Below, in pieces: positions 1-5,821 of a stretch of DNA of 12,124 bases. The stretch is from Armatimonadota bacterium (GTDB taxonomy: Bacteria > Armatimonadota > Armatimonadia > Armatimonadales > Armatimonadaceae), in assembly GCA_014379275.1 (NCBI GenBank), contig JACMMA010000643.1, forward strand, positions 1 to 12,124, in the 5' to 3' direction. A program made the translations under genes and the position numbers. A model generated the notes under the pieces. That model worked only from the letters and a program-made list of their open reading frames with translations. It was not told the origin of the DNA and ran no database searches. Every line of letters begins with the position of its first letter. Positions within the stretch are counted from its first letter, which is position 1.

Positions 1-11
1 CCCCGGATGGA

Positions 12-539
12 CTACGGGGCGATTAACGCTGCACCGGCGGCGGCGCTGGGGGAGGGGACCGGGGTCGGCTTAAACAGGTCCGTTTTCTTGGCGAGCAGAA
101 CGCCCAGTAATGCCACCACCAGGATGATTCCGACAACGGTGATGGGAAGGAATCCTAACCGATCCGGCTGATAGTCGGCGCGGTCGAAGTGCATGTACGC
201 GTCTTCAAAACGTTCGGTCGCGTTCCGCAACGAGGCATCATTTCCGGTCGTGCCGCGGCCTTCTATGCTCGCTTCCACCACCAGAAGAGTACCGAGTGTT
301 TTCGCCTTATTGACAGCGTGACCGGAAACCATACGGTCCATTTTGGTTTCGATTTCCTCAGGACGCCACGCCACTTTCAGCGAAACGCTTTGTACCCCGA
401 ATGCCACCGTGCCGACGACATGCTGGCCGGGAACCACCGCGGTCAAGTCGCCCAGTTTTTTCAGCGTCAGTTTCGTCTTGCGAACCGCATCCTCTATGTC
501 GTCGGACACCCAGAACTCGTGCGTTGAAGTTTGCGTCAT
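12..539 (-). CDS. Small C-terminally anchored membrane protein of unknown function
   Basis: I do not recognise a family. From the ATG at 539 the protein has 175 residues. Residues 1-125 are soluble and mixed charged, with no N-terminal signal. A single hydrophobic segment follows at about 130-150, then KK and a short Pro/Ser/Ala-rich tail with the motif PTPVPSPS. This is the layout of a tail-anchored protein with most of its mass in the cytoplasm. The reading frame continues 13 codons upstream to a GTG at 578, but I prefer 539 because the ATG is preceded by GAAGGGAAG about six bases away, while the GTG has no ribosome site. It lies 132 bp downstream of the ABC ATPase gene on the same strand and may share its transcript or use a promoter in that gap. 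Membership is unknown; that it is a real gene is fairly likely. Confidence 0.6.
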   Translation of the reverse strand: MTQTSTHEFWVSDDIEDAVRKTKLTLKKLGDLTAVVPGQHVVGTVAFGVQSVSLKVAWRPEEIETKMDRMVSGHAVNKAKTLGTLLVVEASIEGRGTTGNDASLRNATERFEDAYMHFDRADYQPDRLGFLPITVVGIILVVALLGVLLAKKTDLFKPTPVPSPSAAAGAALIAP

Positions 540-646
540 TTCCGGCTTCCCTTCTGTCGTCGACCGGTGTTGCTTCACTTCGACCCGGTGACGTTTACGT
601 GATGTAAGGTTATTCCCTTAGACACTCGATTAATTGTACTTGTCAC

Positions 647-675
647 AGGATATAGTATGCTTTTCAACCTGTCAA
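647..675 (-). promoter_or_regulatory. Candidate promoter for the small membrane protein gene
   Basis: Read on the minus strand, a perfect TTGACA (675-670) overlaps the TGA stop of the ABC ATPase gene. At 17-bp spacing it is followed by TATCCT (652-647), or at 15 bp by TATATC (654-649). Either -10 is only a 4/6 match, so this is a suggestion. It would give the membrane protein gene its own leader of about 100 bases. Confidence 0.3.
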
Positions 676-1475
676 CCGGTGAGTTGATTAACTGGCTCGT
701 GGTGTAGAAAGGCGTGATACCGGGCAATCACCGAATCGATGTGGTTTTCCGCGCCGCTGTCTCCCTCGATTCGCCCTTTTGCCATCCAGACGACCCGAGA
801 CGCGACGCGCCGGACGGCTGCCATGTCGTGCGAAACGAAAACGATGGTCCGCCCTTCGCGCTGAAAGTCGGCGATCCGCGCGTAGCACTTTTCCTGGAAC
901 GCCTCGTCGCCCACGGCTAAGGTTTCGTCTATCAGGATGATCTCTGGGTCGGTATGCACCGCGACCGCGAAGCCGAGGCGCACATACATCCCGGAGGAAT
1001 AGGTGCGCACCGGGGCGTCGTAATAGATTTCGTCGTCGAAATCGGCGAACGCTCGGATCTCCGGAAGTCGCTCCTGCATCTGTGCCCGGGTCAGCCCGAG
1101 GATCGAGCCGTTGAAGAAGATGTTCTGGGTGCCGGTCAGGTCGGGATGGAACCCCGCGCCGACTTCGAGGAGCGGGGCGAGCCGGGGACGTTCCGTGTCC
1201 GCGCTGGCGGGAAAGGTGACGGTGCCCGTGTCCGGTTTCATGACGCGGGCGAGGATGGAAAGCAGGGTGGATTTCCCCGAACCGTTCCCGCCGATCAGCG
1301 CGACCGTTTCGCCCGGCGCGACGGATAACGAAACGTCGCCCAGCCCAACTTTCGGTACCGTCTGGGAACGAATGCCCTGGAAAAAAGCTCCCACCTGTCC
1401 CTTCAGTCCGGCATACGCTGCTTTGCGCACATGAAAGGTTTTGCTGACATTTTTAACTTCGATAGCAAGCGACAT
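672..1475 (-). CDS. ABC transporter ATP-binding protein, polysaccharide-export (KpsT/Wzt/TagH) type
   Basis: This is the ATPase subunit of an ABC-2 type exporter for a surface polysaccharide or polyol phosphate, acting at the inner face of the cytoplasmic membrane. Of 267 residues, Walker A GGNGSGKST is at 62-70, the signature YSSGM at 159-163, Walker B IILIDE at 179-184 and the switch histidine in SHD at 216. The stretch EVGAGFHPDLTG (104-115), in place of a normal Q-loop, is the hallmark of the KpsT/Wzt group. An N-terminal extension before the P-loop also fits that group. The C-terminal glycan-binding domain of O-antigen Wzt proteins is absent. The partner permease normally sits next to it, but none is in the window: upstream is a divergent vWA gene and downstream an unrelated small membrane protein. 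The ATG at 1475 has no evident ribosome site and may be read from a leaderless mRNA. Confidence 0.9.
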   Translation of the reverse strand: MSLAIEVKNVSKTFHVRKAAYAGLKGQVGAFFQGIRSQTVPKVGLGDVSLSVAPGETVALIGGNGSGKSTLLSILARVMKPDTGTVTFPASADTERPRLAPLLEVGAGFHPDLTGTQNIFFNGSILGLTRAQMQERLPEIRAFADFDDEIYYDAPVRTYSSGMYVRLGFAVAVHTDPEIILIDETLAVGDEAFQEKCYARIADFQREGRTIVFVSHDMAAVRRVASRVVWMAKGRIEGDSGAENHIDSVIARYHAFLHHEPVNQLTG

Positions 1476-1481
1476 TGATGC

Positions 1482-1490
1482 ATTTTATCA
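1482..1490 (-). promoter_or_regulatory. Extended -10 element placing the start of the ABC ATPase mRNA at its ATG
   Basis: On the minus strand the sequence reads TGATAAAAT, an extended -10 (TGN plus TAAAAT, 5/6 to TATAAT). Its last base (1482) lies seven bases before the A of the ATG at 1475, the usual distance to a transcription start. With no Shine-Dalgarno in front of the ATG, this fits a leaderless message. No clear -35 is visible, as is allowed with an extended -10. Confidence 0.4.
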
Positions 1491-1508
1491 GACGGTCGCG
1501 TTTTTTCT

Positions 1509-1543
1509 CCCCCCGCCCCTCCGGGGAGCACTCCCCGTGGGGG
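1509..1543. repeat. GC-rich imperfect palindrome between divergent genes
   Basis: CGGGGAG (1522-1528) and CTCCCCG (1531-1537) are perfect inverse complements around CA. They are flanked by a C-run (1509-1514) and a G-run (1539-1543) that can also pair. There is no T-tract on the exit side of either strand, so it is not a normal terminator. Its look, G/C blocks around CCGGGGAGC, is typical of dispersed intergenic palindromes in GC-rich bacteria. Only one copy is in the window, so dispersal is a guess. Confidence 0.4.
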
Positions 1544-1630
1544 CAGCCGGGAGGACAAAGAGACGACAAACTAAGAAGGAAACCCGCCTCATATTGGCGA
1601 ACTAAACGCCGCAGGAGCAGTCACCGATCT

Positions 1631-2467
1631 ATGGCATACACCGCGGAAATCAACCGAAGCAAGCCCACCGCCTTTTTCTTTCTTATCGACCAGTCCGGGT
1701 CCATGGACGACCCGTGGGGTGTCGACTCCGGCAAGCGCAAGTGCGACGCCGTTTCCGACGCCATCAACCGCCTTCTTTCCACGCTCGTTCTGCGGTGCGC
1801 GAAGGGCGAGGACGTGCGTGACTACTTCCAGATCGGCGTCGTCGGCTATGGCGGCGCAATCCGCTCCGGATTTTCCGGGCGACTCGCCAACCGGCAGTTC
1901 GTCCCGATCTCCGAGGTCGCCGACAACCCGCTCCGCGTCGAGCAGCGTGTACGCAAGGTGGACGACGGCGTCGGTGGTCTGGTGGAGACGGCGGTGCGGT
2001 TCCCGGTCTGGTTCGAACCGTACGCGAACGGCAACACGCCGATGACCGCCGCCATCGAGGAAGCCCGCCGCGCCGTGCAGTCGTGGTGCGAGTTGTATCC
2101 CCTCTCCTACCCCCCGGCGATTATCAACATCTCGGACGGCGAGCCGACCGACGGCAGCCCCATCGCGGCGAGCGACCTGCTCAAACAGGTCGGCACGAAC
2201 GACGGCAAGTCGCTGTTCTTCAATATTCATATCTCCGGCTCGGCCAAACGCCCGATCGAGTTTCCCGATTCGCAGGTGGGACTCCCGGATGAGTTCGCGC
2301 AACGGCTGTTCGAGATGAGTAGCGTACTCCCACCACGCCTCGTGGACGAAGCGCGGCGCGAGGGTTTCACCACCTCCGAGCGGTCGCGCGGCTTCGCGTT
2401 CAACGCCGACCTGCGCTCGCTGGTACAATTTTTGGACATCGGCACGCGCACGGCAGACCTGCGCTAA
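1631..2467 (+). CDS. von Willebrand factor type A domain protein (YegL/TerY-like)
   Basis: A soluble 278-residue protein that is almost entirely one vWA domain, a metal-dependent protein-binding fold. The MIDAS site is complete: DQSGS at 20-24 (D20, S22, S24), the threonine in GNTPMT (T136) and the aspartate in ISDGEPTDG (D169). No signal peptide or membrane segment is seen, so it should be cytoplasmic. It precedes a PP2C phosphatase gene by 17 bp. A vWA protein beside a PP2C phosphatase is the arrangement of E. coli yegL-yegK and of the TerY-P triad (vWA, PP2C, Ser/Thr kinase), where the vWA protein is thought to be a binding or scaffold partner in phospho-signalling. The frame is open back to an ATG near 1475, but those 52 residues are low-complexity, Arg/Ser/Pro-rich and cross the palindrome. 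I start at 1631, where AGGAG (1613-1617) lies 13 bases upstream. Confidence 0.85.
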   Translation: MAYTAEINRSKPTAFFFLIDQSGSMDDPWGVDSGKRKCDAVSDAINRLLSTLVLRCAKGEDVRDYFQIGVVGYGGAIRSGFSGRLANRQFVPISEVADNPLRVEQRVRKVDDGVGGLVETAVRFPVWFEPYANGNTPMTAAIEEARRAVQSWCELYPLSYPPAIINISDGEPTDGSPIAASDLLKQVGTNDGKSLFFNIHISGSAKRPIEFPDSQVGLPDEFAQRLFEMSSVLPPRLVDEARREGFTTSERSRGFAFNADLRSLVQFLDIGTRTADLR

Positions 2468-2484
2468 AGGAGAACAACCAGCCC

Positions 2485-3219
2485 ATGTTTTCCGTCACCC
2501 GCGTTTTTCATGCCCCGAAAGAAGGAAATACCGCCGAGCAGTACGAGGACGCCTACGCGTTTTGTGAAACGGCATCCCCGGAACGGCTAACTGTCGCCGT
2601 ATCCGACGGCGCGTCGTCCGCCGGGTACGCCCGCGAGTGGGCAAACCGTTTGGTGGAAGCGTTCGCCACCGATGACCTGTTCCCCAGTGATGTCCCGTTT
2701 TTTAATCGCATCCTCGCGCTCGGTCAGGAGTGGCGCGGCGCGGTCTCAAACGGCGCGACCTCATGGTACGCCCAGGAAAAATTGGCATCCGGGTCGGCAG
2801 CGACACTACTTCATGCGCGCCTCGACGGCGAGAACAAGTTGCTCACTGCGTCCTGCGTCGGCGACGTTTGCCTGTTCGTGATTCGCAACGACCGACTACG
2901 CTTCGGCTTCCCGGTAGCCCGCGCGAAAGGGTTCAGCAATCGCCCCGATCTACTTTCCACCGAGGAGATCGGCACACGCAAGCCACCGCATGTGTTTCGC
3001 TTCATCACGCCCATCGAACCCGGCGACCGTTTCCTGCTTTTCACCGACGCCTTGGCACAGTACTTCCTGGCCCGCTTCGAGACACGCCGCGAGCGACCGT
3101 GGCACAATCTGCCGAAGTCGCCATCCGAATTCGACATTTGGTTGCAACAAAAGCGCGATTCCGGCGAAATGAAGAACGACGATGTAACCCTGATCGAAGT
3201 GACCTATCAGCCGAGTTGA
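2485..3219 (+). CDS. PP2C-family protein serine/threonine phosphatase (YegK-like)
   Basis: A 244-residue metal-dependent Ser/Thr phosphatase of the PP2C type, expected to remove phosphate from proteins in the cytoplasm. The family motifs appear in order: ED at 21-22, SDGASS with D41-G42, GSAAT at 103-107, VGD at 125-127, FTDAL with D189, and NDDVT with D232-D233. The acidic metal ligands are therefore all present and the enzyme should be active. TDAL replaces the more usual TDGL. It is a single-domain protein with no membrane segment, close to the length of E. coli YegK. It follows the vWA gene by 17 bp with AAGGAG (2467-2472) at the ribosome site, so the two form an operon. In YegL/YegK or TerY-P sets a Hanks-type kinase completes the group, but here the operon ends at a hairpin and the next gene is a convergent PEP-CTERM-like gene. 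Confidence 0.87.
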   Translation: MFSVTRVFHAPKEGNTAEQYEDAYAFCETASPERLTVAVSDGASSAGYAREWANRLVEAFATDDLFPSDVPFFNRILALGQEWRGAVSNGATSWYAQEKLASGSAATLLHARLDGENKLLTASCVGDVCLFVIRNDRLRFGFPVARAKGFSNRPDLLSTEEIGTRKPPHVFRFITPIEPGDRFLLFTDALAQYFLARFETRRERPWHNLPKSPSEFDIWLQQKRDSGEMKNDDVTLIEVTYQPS

Positions 3220-3278
3220 CACCAATCCGAGTCGGTCTTTTGGAGCCAGCAACCGCACCGCGAGGAAACGATAAACGA

Positions 3279-3315
3279 AGGCGCGGGATACCTGAATAAC
3301 CGGTATCCCGCGCCT
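3279..3315. terminator. Bidirectional hairpin terminator between convergent genes
   Basis: A perfect 14-bp inverted repeat: 3279-3292 pairs with 3302-3315 around a 9-base loop (3293-3301). It sits between the stop of the PP2C gene (3219) and the stop of the PEP-CTERM-like gene (3324), which run toward each other. The plus-strand exit has only GCTTACATT and the minus-strand exit TTCGTTTAT, so the T-tracts are weak. Position and stem strength still make termination in both directions the likely role. Confidence 0.7.
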
Positions 3316-3323
3316 GCTTACAT

Positions 3324-4097
3324 TCAGTGAGCGACGCTGTACTTGAGGCGGCGCAGGAGCGCCAAACCTAGAAGCATACTACCTGACGCCATGAGCACTG
3401 CCGATGTAGTTTCCGGCACGATGGTTGAGTTTGGTCGTGGATCGGCAGCGAAGTTTCCGTTGCCGCCGGCGGAAAGACTGCGCAGATACGAAGATCCGCT
3501 CGCACCCGCCAACCGGAAACTGGGCTGCGACCCGGTGAAACCGATGGTGAGTTCACGCTCCGCGGAATTTGGGAACAGTAGGAAATCGGAACTGTAATTT
3601 AGCGTGTCGCCTAACCCGGTATCAACGCTCAGGCTGAACGTACCGCCTCCAGTGATGCCCAGTACGCGCCCCGTCGCACCGGAAACCGACAACAGGTTCG
3701 TTTTCCCGTCCACCGGGTTGACAGCGATGAATGAGATGCTGATATTTTGCAGCGTCTGAATCGTAACGCCGCTGCCTTCAAAACCGAAACCACTTACCAG
3801 TGCCGAGAAACTCAGCCGCGAAGCGATAGGTGTATTGGAAGGGCCGTATCCGTTCGGCTGTCCCTGGGAGAAGTTGAATGTTACATTCGCGGGCGAATTC
3901 GATAAGCTAAAGCCACTTGTTGCGGATCCGTTGTTGACGAATCTGAACGACTCCGTTGTGGGAGCCGTGAACGAAGCAAAAGTGACCATTTCGGCAGCAG
4001 CCGGTGTCGCCCAAGCAGTCGCGAGGAGGGTCGCCGCGAAGGCAAGCAGGTGTATAGGGTAGCGCAAGGCATTATTAGTATTCAAACAGATGTTCAC
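3324..4097 (-). CDS. Exported PEP-CTERM-like surface protein
   Basis: A 257-residue exported protein. It has a signal peptide (hydrophobic core about 15-30, likely cleavage after TPAAA near 35). A Ser/Gly/Asn-rich body with a beta-sandwich look follows. The end is VPE (227-229), a hydrophobic span (233-248) and RRLK (249-252). This is the tripartite PEP-CTERM plan recognised by exosortase in biofilm-forming bacteria, except that the motif reads VPET instead of VPEP. Such proteins are usually glycosylated surface or matrix proteins; the function of this body is unknown. No exosortase or glycosyltransferase gene is in the window. The start is uncertain: the GTG at 4097 has no good ribosome site, and in-frame TTG codons follow a few residues later without one either. 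It is transcribed away from the LarA-like gene and toward the PP2C gene. Confidence 0.78.
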   Translation of the reverse strand: MNICLNTNNALRYPIHLLAFAATLLATAWATPAAAEMVTFASFTAPTTESFRFVNNGSATSGFSLSNSPANVTFNFSQGQPNGYGPSNTPIASRLSFSALVSGFGFEGSGVTIQTLQNISISFIAVNPVDGKTNLLSVSGATGRVLGITGGGTFSLSVDTGLGDTLNYSSDFLLFPNSAERELTIGFTGSQPSFRLAGASGSSYLRSLSAGGNGNFAADPRPNSTIVPETTSAVLMASGSMLLGLALLRRLKYSVAH

Positions 4098-4328
4098 TTT
4101 CTAGATGGAGGACTATGTCTCCGTACTGGATCAACGGATCGCTAAAAACCATACTGATAGTGTGCCCCATTGCGTCAAAACCATTCTTTAGTCGTAAAAT
4201 ATCACAGAAAGTTGGCGGGGCGGCATTCTAATTTTCGAGTAGCACTTCACTCTCTACAACGTGCAAAATTCATGCCATTTTACAATATATTTTTCTGTAG
4301 CAAGCAGTTATGTGTTATATACTAAAGT
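4098..4328. other. AT-rich divergent intergenic region
   Basis: These 231 bp separate the PEP-CTERM-like gene (minus) from the LarA-like gene (plus) and are clearly richer in A+T than the flanking genes, as expected for back-to-back promoters. I find no reading frame, strong palindrome or operator-like repeat. The only defined element I would call is the -10 at its right edge. Confidence 0.5.
4313..4323 (+). promoter_or_regulatory. Candidate -10 element of the LarA-like gene
   Basis: TATACT (4318-4323, 5/6 to TATAAT) ends five bases before the ATG at 4329, with TG at 4313-4314 two bases before an overlapping TATATA. Transcription would begin at or within a base or two of that ATG, which has no Shine-Dalgarno. 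No convincing -35 is seen. This would make a second leaderless message in the window. An alternative start at 4341, with GGGTGA four bases ahead, weakens the case. Confidence 0.3.
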
Positions 4329-5609
4329 ATGGGTGATTCTATGCCGCCAGATTTCCCGTCTGATCCCGTCTATCTTTCCGAACCCGACGTCCGTGCCATG
4401 GTCGAAAACGCCGTCGTACCGTTGCGGCTTGATGGACAGCGTGTCCTGCTGATTGTCCCGGATGCGACGCGCACTGCTCCGGTGGATCTATTGTTTCGTG
4501 TTTTGTATGACCAGATCGGACACATCGTCAGCGCGTTTGATGTCATGATCGCGCTCGGCACACACCCGCCGATGAGCGACGACGCGATCAACCAGCGACT
4601 CGGGATCACGGCGGACGAACGGGCAACGCACTACGCAAAGGTGCGTATGCTCAACCACGCTTGGGATGACCCCGACGCACTCACCCTGCTCGGCATCATC
4701 CCCGCCGCCGAGATCGCCGCGCTGTCGGGCGGACTTTTCGCGATGGAGGTGCCGGTGACGATCAACCGCGCCATTTTCGACTACGACCGCTTGATCATCG
4801 TCGGTCCCGTGTTCCCACACGAAGTCGTCGGCTTTTCCGGGGGCAACAAGTACCTGTTTCCCGGCATCGGCGGCGCGGAGATTCTGAACTTCTTCCACTG
4901 GCTCGGCGCGGTGATCGCCAACCCGAAGATCATCGGCAACAAATACACGCCGGTCCGCGCCGTGGTGGATCGCGCGGCGGCGATGGTGCCGGTGCCCCGC
5001 ACAGCGTTCTGCATGGTCGTGGAAAACAAGCAGTTAGCCGGATTGTTCGCGGGTGCACCGGAAGAGGCATGGGACCAGGCGTCCGACCTGAGCGACCGGC
5101 TACACATCACATACAAAGACCGCCCCTTCCACACCGTGCTTTCCTGCGCCCCGCCGATGTATGACGACCTGTGGGTGGGCGGCAAGTGCATGTACAAACT
5201 GGAGCCGGTCGTCGCGGACGGCGGCGAACTGATCATCTACGCGCCGCACATCACGGAAATCTCGGTCACCCATGGCGAGCGGATCGAGCGCATCGGCTAC
5301 CACGTCCGCGACTACTTCCTGGCGCGGTGGGACCAATTCAAAGACGAGCCGTGGGGCGTCCTCGCCCATTCGACCCACGTTCGCGGTATCGGGACGTACG
5401 AAAACGGCGTGGAAACCCCGCGCGTCCGGGTGACGCTGGCGACAGGAATACCGGAAGAAGTCTGCCGCGCCATCAACCTGGGCTACCGCGACCCGGCGGG
5501 TATTGTTCCCGCGAACTACGCCGACCGCGAAGATGAAGGGATCCTACTCGTTCCCAGCGCGGGCGAGATGCTATATCGGCTCCGCGACGCGCCGGAGTGG
5601 GCGCAGTGA
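4329..5609 (+). CDS. LarA-family (DUF2088) nickel-pincer hydroxyacid racemase/epimerase-like enzyme
   Basis: A 426-residue cytoplasmic enzyme of the lactate racemase family, which uses the nickel-pincer nucleotide cofactor to invert the carbon of a 2-hydroxyacid by hydride transfer. Key residues match Lactiplantibacillus LarA: DATR (D45, R48), GTH (H79), PHEVVGFSGGNK (H164, K174) and FFH (H190). The H164-K174-H190 spacing of 10 and 16 equals LarA H174-K184-H200, where the lysine carries the cofactor and the last histidine binds nickel. K286 aligns with LarA K298 by its distance to the following GG. The catalytic set is complete, but the substrate is unknown: family members act on lactate, malate, phenyllactate and sugar acids. 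No larB, larC or larE maturation genes are nearby. It stands alone, divergent from the PEP-CTERM-like gene and convergent with the GH50-like gene. The start may be the ATG at 4329 or M5 (4341). Confidence 0.85.
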   Translation: MGDSMPPDFPSDPVYLSEPDVRAMVENAVVPLRLDGQRVLLIVPDATRTAPVDLLFRVLYDQIGHIVSAFDVMIALGTHPPMSDDAINQRLGITADERATHYAKVRMLNHAWDDPDALTLLGIIPAAEIAALSGGLFAMEVPVTINRAIFDYDRLIIVGPVFPHEVVGFSGGNKYLFPGIGGAEILNFFHWLGAVIANPKIIGNKYTPVRAVVDRAAAMVPVPRTAFCMVVENKQLAGLFAGAPEEAWDQASDLSDRLHITYKDRPFHTVLSCAPPMYDDLWVGGKCMYKLEPVVADGGELIIYAPHITEISVTHGERIERIGYHVRDYFLARWDQFKDEPWGVLAHSTHVRGIGTYENGVETPRVRVTLATGIPEEVCRAINLGYRDPAGIVPANYADREDEGILLVPSAGEMLYRLRDAPEWAQ

Positions 5610-5821
5610 CTGTTGTTTCATTTACCGCCTGATTTTTCGGTCGCGGGGTCGTCCGAACGAAACGGCGAGACTGGTGTCCCGGCGCGATCCACGGAATCCG
5701 TTCCGCCCAGATCCGTACCGGCGTCTTTTGCTGGAGTGTATACCGATCCGAAAGGATCGACGGAAAAATGACTTCGGCGGACGCAGCGGTCGCGAAGAGG
5801 AGTACGACGCAAATGTCATAC
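5610..5821. other. Convergent intergenic region with a doubtful small minus-strand frame
   Basis: These 212 bp lie between the stops of the LarA-like (plus) and GH50-like (minus) genes. CGATCC (5744-5749), GAAA and GGATCG (5754-5759) form a six-pair hairpin with a GNRA-type loop, but no T-tract follows on either strand. On the minus strand an ATG at 5819, two bases after the GH50-like stop, opens a 65-codon frame to 5622, and a TTG at 5812 opens a 64-codon frame ending in TEKSGGK. Neither has a convincing ribosome site, a known motif or the codon pattern of its neighbours. One could be a decayed or very small gene. Confidence 0.3.

Noticed and set aside
590..600. Second LacI operator half-site near the small membrane protein gene (ACGTTTACGT)
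   Set aside because: It shares only the GTTTAC core and has no inverted partner.
1475..1630. N-terminal extension of the vWA protein back to an ATG near 1475
   Set aside because: The 52 extra residues are low-complexity and basic, cross the GC palindrome, and begin inside the start of the divergent gene. A ribosome site favours 1631.
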